Source of the DNA: Legionella gratiana
Lineage (GTDB): Bacteria; Pseudomonadota; Gammaproteobacteria; Legionellales; Legionellaceae
Direction of reading: 5' to 3'
Length of the DNA stretch: 64,000 nt
Assembly: GCF_001467695.1 (NCBI RefSeq)
Contig: NZ_LNYE01000022.1
Span: 559,813 to 623,812 of the forward strand
In this document: in pieces, positions 41,159 through 50,197 of the stretch
Position numbering within the stretch: position 1 is the stretch's first letter
How the letters are laid out: each line of letters begins with the position of its first letter
The notes under the pieces: generated by a model
The model's database searches: none
Seen by the model: the letters and a program-made list of their open reading frames with translations, nothing else
Told to the model about the DNA's origin: nothing
Translations under genes and position numbers: made by a program

Positions 41159-43846
41159 ATGAGAATCAATGCTTATAATTCATCTATTAAGAAACTCTCT
41201 TTTGTTCTTTTTAGTACTTTTTTTTTATTTGCTTTTGCAATCTCTTCTGTAATCGCGGCAAATCAAGTAATCAATCTGGAAGTAGGTTATAAAACAGTAT
41301 ATTTTGCCCAAAAACCCAAAAAAGCAATTGCAGTAAATCAGCAAATTCCAGCACCTACACTCCATTTTAAGGAAGGAGATCAAGTCACTATCAATGTTTC
41401 TAACCATCTCGATCAAGGTACAGCAATACATTGGCATGGGATGTTGGTTCCATGGCAAATGGATGGTGTGGAAGGTGTATCTCAAACTGAAATTCCTCCT
41501 GGTGGTACTTTCCAGTATCAATTTACTTTAAAACAATCCGGGACTTATTGGTACCACGCACATGCGGGTTTGCAAGAACAACAAGGATTATATGGTGCTT
41601 TTATTGTAGATCCTCTAAAGCCCTCCGATTATACCTACACTAAAGATTATGTCATTGTTTTATCAGATTGGATTAATACCCAACCCAACAAGGTGCAAGC
41701 TAACCTGAAAAAATCTGGGGATTATTATGCTCCTCGCTTTCCACTTCAACCTTCACTAGCGAAATTTATTCACGATTACCGAAAAGCCACTAAAAAAGAA
41801 CGCCAGCAGCTTCTGGCAGATTATAAAACTATGCAACAAATGCGCATGAGTATTTATGATATCAGCGATGTAGCTTATGATGCATTTTTACTGAATGGTC
41901 ATACAAATACCAATCCATGGACAGCACCTGTTAAAGTAGGTGATGTTGTTCGTTTACGCTTCATTGATGCAGGGGCCAGCACTATCTTCCGCATTAAAAT
42001 ACCCGGTACTACTATGAAAGTAGTGCATGTACAAGGAAATGACGTCAAACCTTATTCCGTTAAAAATTTGACACTCGCCCCTGCTGAAACTTATGACGTT
42101 TTAGTGAAAATAGACAAAGATGATCCTTATATTATCTACGCGGCATCAAAAGATACCGTGGGAACTGTGCTTGGAGTATTAAAAACAAACGCAAAGCAAT
42201 CCATTGACCCTAAACAAATAAAACCTTTTCCCGACCCTATACCAGTTACTCAAGAAATGATGAACATCATGATGGGTGAAATGTATCATGGAGCACTGCC
42301 AGATAATCAACAAAAACGCCACCATTCAATGCCTTCAAAAAAGCCCAAGCATGCCATAAACATGAATCATTCTATGAACATGAATCATTCTATGAACATG
42401 AATCATTCTATGAACATGAATCATTCTATGAACATGAATCATTCTATGAACATGAATCACTCTATGAACATGAATCACTCTATGGACATGAATCACTCTA
42501 TGGACATGAATCACTCTATGGACATGAATCACTCTATGGACATGAATCACTCTATGGACATGAGTCACTCTATGGACATGAATCACTCTATGAACATGAA
42601 AATGCCAACGGAACCAACACGATTTAATGACGCAATAGTGCCATCTAACTCATCTTTTATGACTTCATTAGATATAAAATATCGCAATTTATCAGCTGCG
42701 GTTCCTACCAATGATCCCGATAAACCTGTTGAAGGAGTCATTAATTTGGAGTTATTTGGCTACATGGGGCAATTCATTTGGTTTATCAATGGCACACCTG
42801 GATATAAAGCCAAACCCATTCCATTAAAACCAGGAAAACGCTATCGTTTTGTATTTACCAATACATCAATGATGCATCATCCTATGCATCTTCATGGCCA
42901 TTGGTTTATTTTACGTACTGGAAAAAATGCCTATGATCCACTGATGCATACACTTGATATTCCTCCAGGAGCCACAATCACAGCAGATGTGGATACAGAT
43001 GCCAGTGGCCAATGGTTCTTTCATTGTCATATGTTGTATCACATGATGTCCGGCATGTCCCGAGTCTTTCAATATACAACCCTAATAGCAATTACTAATG
43101 GTCAATTAAAACCAGAGGACATTGACCAAGATACTAAGTATCCTAACAGACCTATTGTACGTGTGGATGAAGCAATCAAACCCATAAATTCATCCTTAGT
43201 CAAACACCCTATGGCTCATAATGCTGGATTTTGGATGGCAACTTATCTAGAAATAGGCGCTGATCCTTTTCATAATGCGCAACTCCTTACTTACAAAGGG
43301 ATGTACGGCCCCGATTATAATAAACTGGAGCTATTCACAAATGACGCGGAAATTTACAAAGGAGTAATTCAGAATGCAGATATTGACATTTTTTATTGGC
43401 ATTTAATCAGTCAATTTTGGGCCATTAAAGGCGGAGCGAATTATTTCAATCAACCTGCATCAAAACCCTATTGGCAAGCAGGTATTGGTCTCGAGGGATT
43501 AATGCCATTTTTTATTGAAACAGATATAAGAACCTATTTTTATGGAGGTAGTGTTAAATTTGATATTGAGTTTGTACGTAATACACAAATTACGAATAAT
43601 TTTTTAATAGAAACAGGTATTCGCAGTATTTTAGCAACCAAGACCGTGATTAATGCTGAAATTGGCAGTGGTTTAAATCAAATGAGATATACAGTAAGAC
43701 CTTACTATCGCCTCATGCCGGGTTTAAGTGTGTTTGTAGAGTATGAAAATGAACATGATTATGGTGTATTTAAAACCATTGAAGACGCAAGCACTACTCC
43801 AGATATATCAAATACTGTTTCTTTAGGTGCGACCGTCCTCTTCTAA
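41159..43846 (+). CDS. Multicopper oxidase (CopA-like) fused to a CopB-like outer-membrane domain
   Basis: Copper-handling protein that joins two normally separate proteins. A Sec signal peptide (to about residue 33, no twin arginine) leads into three cupredoxin domains with copper motifs HWHGMLVPWQMDGV, YWYHAHAGLQEQ, HHPMHLHGHWF and HCHMLYHMMSGM. A Met/His-rich insert of 13 six-residue repeats lies between the second and third domains. From about residue 680 to the end the sequence matches CopB (HPMAHNAGFWMATYLEIGAD, ASKPYWQAGIGLEGLMPFF and beta-strands ending VSLGATVLF with a terminal Phe), implying a beta-barrel. ATG 41159 has AGGA seven bases upstream. Copper oxidation/resistance is inferred from both halves. 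Confidence 0.88.
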   Translation: MRINAYNSSIKKLSFVLFSTFFLFAFAISSVIAANQVINLEVGYKTVYFAQKPKKAIAVNQQIPAPTLHFKEGDQVTINVSNHLDQGTAIHWHGMLVPWQMDGVEGVSQTEIPPGGTFQYQFTLKQSGTYWYHAHAGLQEQQGLYGAFIVDPLKPSDYTYTKDYVIVLSDWINTQPNKVQANLKKSGDYYAPRFPLQPSLAKFIHDYRKATKKERQQLLADYKTMQQMRMSIYDISDVAYDAFLLNGHTNTNPWTAPVKVGDVVRLRFIDAGASTIFRIKIPGTTMKVVHVQGNDVKPYSVKNLTLAPAETYDVLVKIDKDDPYIIYAASKDTVGTVLGVLKTNAKQSIDPKQIKPFPDPIPVTQEMMNIMMGEMYHGALPDNQQKRHHSMPSKKPKHAINMNHSMNMNHSMNMNHSMNMNHSMNMNHSMNMNHSMNMNHSMDMNHSMDMNHSMDMNHSMDMNHSMDMSHSMDMNHSMNMKMPTEPTRFNDAIVPSNSSFMTSLDIKYRNLSAAVPTNDPDKPVEGVINLELFGYMGQFIWFINGTPGYKAKPIPLKPGKRYRFVFTNTSMMHHPMHLHGHWFILRTGKNAYDPLMHTLDIPPGATITADVDTDASGQWFFHCHMLYHMMSGMSRVFQYTTLIAITNGQLKPEDIDQDTKYPNRPIVRVDEAIKPINSSLVKHPMAHNAGFWMATYLEIGADPFHNAQLLTYKGMYGPDYNKLELFTNDAEIYKGVIQNADIDIFYWHLISQFWAIKGGANYFNQPASKPYWQAGIGLEGLMPFFIETDIRTYFYGGSVKFDIEFVRNTQITNNFLIETGIRSILATKTVINAEIGSGLNQMRYTVRPYYRLMPGLSVFVEYENEHDYGVFKTIEDASTTPDISNTVSLGATVLF
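42359..42592 (+). repeat. 13 tandem 18-bp repeats encoding Met/His-rich hexapeptides
   Basis: Thirteen units of 18 bases fill 234 bases in frame: seven NMNHSM units, then six DMNHSM units, of which the fifth reads DMSHSM. Units 1-5 use CAT for His and later units CAC, so the array grew by stepwise duplication of distinct unit types. It would provide many Cu-binding Met/His residues. Such arrays are prone to copy-number change. Confidence 0.97.
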
Positions 43847-43909
43847 AAACATCATAAAAATGTTATTAACCTAGAAAAATAGTTGGGCTCTACAAACTAG
43901 GATGAAAAA

Positions 43910-45829
43910 TTGGAACTTTGTATGCATGTTGCATTGAGTGATACCCAAAAGAAAGTACTGGAAAATTTAAATCGGATATTCGGTTTTCTTAGTAAGCTTC
44001 TCTTATTACTTATTACAGTGAGTGTCTTTGTTCCTTTCTCTCCCAAGCTACCCGCTCAAGGTATCGACTCTTCATGGGCATTAGGATTAAATCAAGCAGT
44101 TGCGCAAGGACTAGCCTTCGGCAAAGAAATCATATTTACTTTAGGTCCTTATTCATCTATTTATACAAAAGCCTATCATCCTGCTACCCATCTGATGATG
44201 AATGCAGGAAGTCTATACTTAGCAATTTCCTATTGGGTGGCACTACTGTTTTTGATGAAAAATACGCGATGGTACTGGCCGCTCATTTTTTGTGTCCCAC
44301 TTTTTGGAATGATGTATGCCCGTGACTCATTATTTTTTTCTTATGCGTTACTTGTTGGGTTAATCAGTTTTAAAGTAGTGTGCGGTGAAAAAAATACTCT
44401 CAACTCAAACAACACACTTCTACTTTTAATAGGATTTCTTTTTGCTCCCTTTGGTTTATTTGCATTAATAAAAGGCTCCATGCTTATTCTTTGCTTCGCG
44501 GTAACTTGGTTATCTTTCGTTTTTTTTCTTGTTAATAAACAGGTTAAATTCGCTGTAATGTGTTTAAGTTCATCAATTGTTTCACTTATTCTATTTTGGC
44601 TTGCAGCAGGCCAATCCATCATCTATTTACCAAACTACTTAATCAGCAGTTTTTCCATTGCCTCAGGCTTTAGCGAAGCCATGTCTACTACAGGGAATAA
44701 TAATGAAGTGATACTGTTTTTAATAATTGCAAGCTTAATTTTCTTGCTTATTTTATGGCATAAACAAGTACCAATAGGCGCAAAATTATTTTTATTCTGC
44801 ATTTTTTTTGCTTTTTTGTTTATGTCATTTAAAACAGGTTTTACTCGCCATATGGGACATGGATTCATACCAGGTACGTCAGTATTATTAGCGGGACTTT
44901 TTTTACCTTTTTTGTTGAACTCGAATGCAACTTATTTCCTCTTATTTGTTTCATTAGGCTGCTGGAATTATATTAATGGCCACTACACAAAAATATCCAT
45001 TCTCGATAATTTTAAATCTTCTTATTCCGCGACATGGCATGGCTTAAAAAGCATAATCCAAGATCGACAGTGGATGGAAAAGAATTTTACATTCGCCATG
45101 AGCTTCTTACGCGAACAGGCCGGTTTTCCTCTGCTCCAAGGTACTACGGATATTTATTCATACAATCAGTCTTACCTAATCTCTTCACAAAATGTATGGT
45201 CTCCTCGTCCAATTTTTCAAAGCTATTCTGTTTTTACCCCAAACTTGGCCGAAAAGAATAAAAAACATTTACAAGAAAGACAGAGTCCAGACAATATTAT
45301 TTTTAAAATTGAACCAATTGATGGACGAGTACCTTCTTTAGAGGATGGAGCAAGCTGGTCCCCGTTGCTCACCCATTATAAGCCCACAAATATAAATAAC
45401 GGTTTTTTGTTCCTACGTAAAAGGAAAACTGTTTCTAAAGAGAACGAATCTTTATTAAGGAATGAACACCATATTCTTGGAGAACTTGTTGTTTTATCAG
45501 AGCAGAAAAGCCCTGTCTTTGCAACAATAGCGATACAGCCAACTATTTGGGGAAAGCTAGCAACAATTTTCTTCAAACCAAATCAATTACAAATAGTCTT
45601 ACATTTAAAAAATGGAACCATGAAACATTATCGTTTTATTGCCAGCATGGCAAAATCGGGTTTCCTCCTCTCTCCGCATATTGAAAATACAATTGAATTT
45701 TCTTTATTGTATCAAAAAAATGACGACTTGAATGGAAAAACAGTAAAGTCTTTTATGATTACAACCAACCCGGATAATGGTTGGTTCTGGAATCACACTT
45801 ATACAATCACCTATTATTCTAAAATTTAA
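43910..45829 (+). CDS. Polytopic membrane protein of unknown function (GT-C-like N-terminus)
   Basis: A 639-residue inner-membrane protein with about ten hydrophobic segments in the first ~370 residues and a soluble C-terminal part of about 270 residues. The early loop IDSSWALGLNQAVAQGLAFGKEIIFTLGPYSSIYT is characteristic of uncharacterised bacterial membrane proteins that resemble GT-C glycosyltransferases; no catalytic residue can be assigned with confidence. TTG at 43910 has AGGA seven bases upstream; an ATG four codons later is an alternative. It follows the copper gene by 63 bases, so it could share its transcript. Confidence 0.65.
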   Translation: MELCMHVALSDTQKKVLENLNRIFGFLSKLLLLLITVSVFVPFSPKLPAQGIDSSWALGLNQAVAQGLAFGKEIIFTLGPYSSIYTKAYHPATHLMMNAGSLYLAISYWVALLFLMKNTRWYWPLIFCVPLFGMMYARDSLFFSYALLVGLISFKVVCGEKNTLNSNNTLLLLIGFLFAPFGLFALIKGSMLILCFAVTWLSFVFFLVNKQVKFAVMCLSSSIVSLILFWLAAGQSIIYLPNYLISSFSIASGFSEAMSTTGNNNEVILFLIIASLIFLLILWHKQVPIGAKLFLFCIFFAFLFMSFKTGFTRHMGHGFIPGTSVLLAGLFLPFLLNSNATYFLLFVSLGCWNYINGHYTKISILDNFKSSYSATWHGLKSIIQDRQWMEKNFTFAMSFLREQAGFPLLQGTTDIYSYNQSYLISSQNVWSPRPIFQSYSVFTPNLAEKNKKHLQERQSPDNIIFKIEPIDGRVPSLEDGASWSPLLTHYKPTNINNGFLFLRKRKTVSKENESLLRNEHHILGELVVLSEQKSPVFATIAIQPTIWGKLATIFFKPNQLQIVLHLKNGTMKHYRFIASMAKSGFLLSPHIENTIEFSLLYQKNDDLNGKTVKSFMITTNPDNGWFWNHTYTITYYSKI

Positions 45830-45871
45830 AGATACATTATCTCTCTTTTAGTGGACGATGCAAAAAGCAGG

Positions 45872-46243
45872 CTATTTTTGCAAAAAATAACCTGCATCAA
45901 GCCAGCCTTGTAATCCCGTATCCAGAGAGTAAACCTGTGTATATCCCATTTTTTGTAAACTGTCTGCAACTAAAGCACAACGAAAACCACCGCTACAATA
46001 CACAACAATTTTCGTATTAAAATCTGGAATTTTCTTTTCAATATCACGTTCAATAATCCCTTTACTTAAATGAATTGCTGTTGGGATATACCCTGTTTCC
46101 CATTCATTGGATTCACGCACATCAAGAATTTGTATAGGTTCTTGATTATCGATTTTTTCTTTTAATGCGTGAGGTGTTATTTCTTGAATACGACTTTTAG
46201 AATCTTTGACTAAGGCCAAAAATCCCGGTGAATGCTGTTTCAT
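45872..46243 (-). CDS. Single-domain rhodanese-like protein
   Basis: Rhodanese-fold sulfurtransferase-like protein. Key parts are QILDVRESNEWETGYIPTAIHLSKG (the CH2A-type motif) and the active-site loop with Cys83 in YCSGGFRC, where a persulfide would form. The 123 residues form one domain with no signal peptide, so it acts in the cytosol. A hairpin spans the end of the gene and may terminate transcription in both directions. The physiological sulfur acceptor is unknown. Confidence 0.9.
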   Translation of the reverse strand: MKQHSPGFLALVKDSKSRIQEITPHALKEKIDNQEPIQILDVRESNEWETGYIPTAIHLSKGIIERDIEKKIPDFNTKIVVYCSGGFRCALVADSLQKMGYTQVYSLDTGLQGWLDAGYFLQK

Positions 46244-46365
46244 TCTTCAACTCCAATCTTATATGCTCGTACCTAACTAGTGCCTTGAGAGCTAATTCTT
46301 CTGCGTATATAGATTCAGGTTTTATCTCAGCACAAAATTGCAAATAATTTTTAGATAAATTGACA

Positions 46366-46384
46366 ACGCCTCTGACAGAGGCGT
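46366..46384 (-). terminator. Stem-loop downstream of the small heat-shock gene
   Basis: An 8-bp GC-rich stem (ACGCCTCT with AGAGGCGT) has a three-base loop, 15 bases after the minus-strand stop. The following minus-strand bases are partly T-rich. It is a probable terminator. Confidence 0.6.
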
Positions 46385-46398
46385 CATTATAGCAACCT

Positions 46399-46896
46399 TT
46401 AGGCTTGCTCTACCTTAATATCGCGACCTTTACCTTTTGCCTCAGGTTTTTTAGGTAACTCTATCCATAACATTCCTTTCTTGAAAGTTGCTTTAGCTTT
46501 CTCTGCATCAACAGTTGATGGTAATGAGATAGAGCGTTCATATTTTCCATAACTAATTTCTCGCGAAAGAAACTTTTTATGTTCATTCTTTTTTGAAGTG
46601 GATTTTTCGCCAGTAATAGTAAGGACATTATTTGCAAAAGATACTTTAATGTCTTTCTCATCCATACCCGGCATTTCCATTTGCACCGTAATATGTGCTT
46701 CATCCTCAACCACATCCATTGATGGGAGAAGATTAAGATTTTCAAACTGTTCCCAAGTGGGTCTATTGAACGAGAACATATCATAAAAATCACGAAATGC
46801 TCTATCAACCTCATGCTGAAGACTTAAAAACGGATTATTGGAATGTTCAATTGGGACAGGATGTCCTTTTTTCCATTTGAGTAATGTATTCATCAT
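46399..46896 (-). CDS. Small heat-shock protein, Hsp20 family
   Basis: ATP-independent holdase chaperone. The alpha-crystallin domain spans about residues 55-150 (SMDVVEDEAHITVQMEMPGMDEKDIKVSFANNVLTITGEK, then AKATFKKGMLWIELPKKP with the conserved GxLxI-like pattern GMLWI). A short N-terminal arm with FNRPTWEQF precedes it. AGGGAG lies close before the ATG. The upstream region contains a TTGACA but I could not assign a clear sigma-32 or sigma-70 promoter. Heat or stress induction is expected from the family only. Confidence 0.94.
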   Translation of the reverse strand: MMNTLLKWKKGHPVPIEHSNNPFLSLQHEVDRAFRDFYDMFSFNRPTWEQFENLNLLPSMDVVEDEAHITVQMEMPGMDEKDIKVSFANNVLTITGEKSTSKKNEHKKFLSREISYGKYERSISLPSTVDAEKAKATFKKGMLWIELPKKPEAKGKGRDIKVEQA

Positions 46897-47027
46897 TTAG
46901 CTCCCTTAAGTTATTTATCCATGTATGTCACAACGTTAAAGTTTGATCTATAAAATCATTTTGTCAAGTGATCCTAAAATTAATTTTTGAGCTACATTTA
47001 ATGAATAAAAGGAATAAGGATGCACTC

Positions 47028-48011
47028 ATGTATGCAATGATTATGGAGCAAAAACGACAAAAACTCCTGCTTAAAAAAGTAAAAAAACCCGAACCTAAAC
47101 CCAATGAACTGTTAATCAAAGTTCATGCTTGCGGCATTTGCCGCACTGATTTACATGTGATCGATGGGGAGTTAAAGGATCCAAAACTTCCACTGATTCC
47201 AGGTCATCAAATTGTGGGTACCATTGAAAAACTAGGATCTACAGTTAGCTCTTTTAATGTCGGACAACGAATAGGTGTTCCGTGGTTGGGCGGCAGTTGC
47301 GAAACTTGTTCATTTTGTATGTCAGGACGCGAAAATCTTTGTGATCAGGCTCGTTTTACTGGTTATCAGATTGATGGTGGATTTGCTCAGTATTGTGTGG
47401 CTAACCATCGATTTTGTTTTCCTATACCTGAAGGGTATTCTGATTACCAAGCCGCACCCCTGTTTTGTGCCGGATTAATTGGCTATCGTGCCTTATTAAA
47501 AACAGCCGATGCAATGCATTTAGGACTATATGGCTTTGGTGCTGCAGCACATATCCTTATTCAAGTAGCTAATAAACAAGCTCGTAAAGTCTATGCTTTT
47601 ACGAGTCCGGGAGATAAGAAAGCACAGAATTTTGCCTGTCAATTAGGAGCTACCTGGGCTGGTGACTCAAAACAAAATCCCCCCCATCCTCTCGATGCAG
47701 CGATTATTTTTGCTCCAGTAGGAGAGCTTGTGCCTCATGCACTACGCAATACACTAAAAGGTGGGACTGTTGTTTGTGCAGGCATACATATGAGCGATAT
47801 CCCTAGTTTCCCTTATGAAATTCTTTGGGGAGAGCGTACGCTTTGTTCTGTGGCCAATCTCACGAGAAATGATGGCAAAGAGTTTTTACAATTAGCACCA
47901 CAAATACCTGTGAAAACAGAAACTCATACCTACTCATTAACTGAAGTGAATGAAGCACTTGATGATCTGCGGCATGGACGATTTACAGGAGCAGCAGTAA
48001 TTACTCTATAG
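47028..48011 (+). CDS. Zinc-dependent alcohol dehydrogenase
   Basis: Medium-chain dehydrogenase/reductase. The catalytic zinc site starts with CGICRTDLH, followed by PGHQIVGTIEKLGS; the structural zinc cysteines are in CETCSFCMSGRENLC. The nucleotide-binding loop GLYGFGAAAHI is typical of the AdhP-like zinc-binding subfamily that lacks a standard GxGxxG. The ATG at 47028 is chosen because AAGGA sits seven bases upstream; the frame is open back to a TTG at 46968. This gives 327 residues, normal for the subfamily. It diverges from the small heat-shock gene. Confidence 0.88.
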   Translation: MYAMIMEQKRQKLLLKKVKKPEPKPNELLIKVHACGICRTDLHVIDGELKDPKLPLIPGHQIVGTIEKLGSTVSSFNVGQRIGVPWLGGSCETCSFCMSGRENLCDQARFTGYQIDGGFAQYCVANHRFCFPIPEGYSDYQAAPLFCAGLIGYRALLKTADAMHLGLYGFGAAAHILIQVANKQARKVYAFTSPGDKKAQNFACQLGATWAGDSKQNPPHPLDAAIIFAPVGELVPHALRNTLKGGTVVCAGIHMSDIPSFPYEILWGERTLCSVANLTRNDGKEFLQLAPQIPVKTETHTYSLTEVNEALDDLRHGRFTGAAVITL

Positions 48012-48215
48012 GACACTTTGGTTTTAGAAATCTTGATTTACAACTGAGTAAAATTATCTGCTCATAATGTAGATTCTAATTCATAAATGACAGCTACGCG
48101 ATTGACTGTTTTAAATTAACTTATTGATTTATCATTTTCCTTTCAAGAATTTATACTTTACTTAAAAACATAAAAAGGTTATAATTTGAACAGATATTAA
48201 TATGGAGTTTTTCCT

Positions 48216-50003
48216 GTGCCCACACATCGCTCACCTACTGTAAATACGCTTAATTTTACCTCAAACAACTTCGAACACTTGTTTGCAACTGTAGAAAAAA
48301 GTCACAAATCCAGTAAAAAAACAGACGCTTATTTTTCTACTCAATTTTTGAACCGCTTTGGATTCCAAAATCCATTACAAATTGTTGAGTTTCTAAAATC
48401 GCCTGAAGGAAAAACAACACTTGCATTGATTAGCCAAGAATTAATGAAAATTGAAGAATTAAATCAACTCAAAGCAGAACAATATCGAGAAGAACTACTT
48501 AACCTACAACGACAATTAATTTTTCTGCTTATGGGGTTAATCGCTAAAGATAAGGCTCTTGCAAAACAAGCTTCTGAAATTATGCAACAACAAATCGAGC
48601 AAAAACTGAAAGAAACAAAACCTAGCGAACAAACAAAATCAGGACAAAAAAGCTTAGTTGATGTACTCGATGCAAATATCAAAGCTTATTCAGAGACCCT
48701 TAATGCTTTAGATAAAAAGCTTAGTGAGCTCGGACAAAAATTAGCTGAAATAGACGAGCAATTGATACTACTTGAACATGAAGCCTTGCTCATGAATGAG
48801 AAGCATGCTCACCTTAATGAACATCTAGAACAATTAAATGCTTATCTTCAATTACCTATACTCAATAATCAACCAATGGATGATTATATTGCTCATACTA
48901 ATCAGCAAATAGATTCTATAACCACACAATTGTCCGCATTACAAGAACAAAATAATGACCATAGCCCCACACAACCTGAACAATCGGCTACTCATAGAAA
49001 AATAAAAATGTTGGAGCATCGACTTGCTTTCCATCATGCGCAATTAAAACAGCCACCACAATGTGCAGAACATGTGTTCGAGAGTCTACTTGAACACGTT
49101 CGAGAACAATTAAATGAATGCCAACATTTACATGAAAGCCAACCTTCCGCTCATTTATCACATGAATTAGAGGGTTTAAAATTACAAGAACAAGGACTCA
49201 TCCATGTCTTGCAAGTTTTAAGAAAGGAAAAAATGCTTCTTAACGCTGAATTAGAAGAGGTCAATGACTTTAGCCAAGCTCATTTCATTATTGATCCTGC
49301 GTGTAAACCACGTTTTCAAAAACGAGGAAATTGCTATGCTATCTGTACTGAAGAAATGGATCCAGATAATTTAAATGAAGAAAGTTGGTTACAAGCACAA
49401 CTTAACTACGATAAATTAAAACATGAAGTTCAAGTAGTCCCTGTCCATCATCATGAATGCATGAAATATGATGTTGAAAAACATAATGAACGCAAACAAC
49501 ATTATAAAAACCTTAGAAAGGACTTTATTGAACAAATTCAAGATATTAAAGCCAGTAAAGTACAAGTTTTACAAGCTCTATCGAGTAATAAAGCTCAGAA
49601 GGCATTGTTAACTCAAACACGTGAAAATACACCGTTAAGTATGTCACCTAAACCAAAAGCGGTACAAATAGAAAAAGACAACCTATCTTCAGAATTTTGT
49701 CCTAAACCAAAGCCTACTCCACCTCATTGCAGTTATTCTTTTATGATGCGTAACTTGGAACGCTTGGTACCCGCTAAAGCGCCTGCGCCACTGGAAGAAG
49801 ATATCCATAAAGTAACTCGTGTACTTGAACGTGTTGTTCCTGAAGAGCGCCAAGACGAACTGCATAAACTGATTGACGAAGTACACCCTGGTGAAATTAT
49901 GTCTCCAGATGTTCGACTCGGTTGGTTACATAGAGCCAAAAATTTAATACCTGATCTTAAAGAACCAGAATTGGAATCAACCTTAACCTATAAACTAAAG
50001 TAA
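48216..50003 (+). CDS. Coiled-coil protein, candidate Dot/Icm effector (paralogue of 22382-24103)
   Basis: A 595-residue protein of unknown function with GTG start and GGAG eight bases upstream. The layout parallels the protein at 22382: an N-terminal domain with LNRFGFQNPLQIVEFL (about 45-60), helical coiled coil (about 75-235 and 255-345), a short globular insert (AHFIIDP and RGNCYAICTEE), another helical part, a Pro-rich linker near 485-510 and a C-terminal helical domain starting SYSFMMRNLERLVP. It has no signal peptide or membrane segment. The tail contains DLKEPELEST. The effector role is inferred from family resemblance and composition. Confidence 0.55.
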   Translation: MPTHRSPTVNTLNFTSNNFEHLFATVEKSHKSSKKTDAYFSTQFLNRFGFQNPLQIVEFLKSPEGKTTLALISQELMKIEELNQLKAEQYREELLNLQRQLIFLLMGLIAKDKALAKQASEIMQQQIEQKLKETKPSEQTKSGQKSLVDVLDANIKAYSETLNALDKKLSELGQKLAEIDEQLILLEHEALLMNEKHAHLNEHLEQLNAYLQLPILNNQPMDDYIAHTNQQIDSITTQLSALQEQNNDHSPTQPEQSATHRKIKMLEHRLAFHHAQLKQPPQCAEHVFESLLEHVREQLNECQHLHESQPSAHLSHELEGLKLQEQGLIHVLQVLRKEKMLLNAELEEVNDFSQAHFIIDPACKPRFQKRGNCYAICTEEMDPDNLNEESWLQAQLNYDKLKHEVQVVPVHHHECMKYDVEKHNERKQHYKNLRKDFIEQIQDIKASKVQVLQALSSNKAQKALLTQTRENTPLSMSPKPKAVQIEKDNLSSEFCPKPKPTPPHCSYSFMMRNLERLVPAKAPAPLEEDIHKVTRVLERVVPEERQDELHKLIDEVHPGEIMSPDVRLGWLHRAKNLIPDLKEPELESTLTYKLK

Positions 50004-50033
50004 TCATTTACTATCAAGAAACTTATAAAGATT

Positions 50034-50061
50034 AGACCCTCCGTGTTCACGGAGGGTGACG
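50034..50061. repeat. GC-rich palindromic repeat, copy 1
   Basis: The unit AGACCCTCCG...CGGAGGGTGACG forms a 9-bp perfect stem with a GTTC loop, 30 bases after a stop codon. Two related copies lie at 56433-56460 (inverted) and 56531-56557. There is no T-run, so it is better described as a REP-like element than as a simple terminator. Confidence 0.7.
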
Positions 50062-50100
50062 AGATGGAAAAGGTCAGTCTCTATCAGAGGACGGCCAAGA

Positions 50101-50136
50101 GTATCCGTTCAAGGGGTATATTTTCCTCTTGGTGAA
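50101..50136. repeat. Copy 2 of a short dispersed repeat (with 33150-33187)
   Basis: Matches 33150-33187 at about 30 positions. It lies in a longer hairpin in which CCAAGAG, just upstream, pairs with CTCTTGG inside the repeat. It is located between the coiled-coil gene and the converging carboxypeptidase gene. Confidence 0.45.
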
Positions 50137-50197
50137 AAGATGGATTTGAGCGCAAGTTGCAAACAATACTAAGGAAACGGAGCATACATTAATGGCT

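Noticed and set aside
42335..42586. 83-residue minus-strand ORF of HRVIHVHRV-type repeats
   Set aside because: It is the antisense reading of the in-frame Met/His repeat array in the copper oxidase and has no independent support.
42359..42592. CRISPR-like regular repeat
   Set aside because: The units are contiguous with no spacers and code in frame for a Met/His peptide.
46940..46970. Sigma-32 promoter of the small heat-shock gene
   Set aside because: A TTGACA is present on the minus strand but no -10 element at proper spacing and no heat-shock consensus could be assigned.
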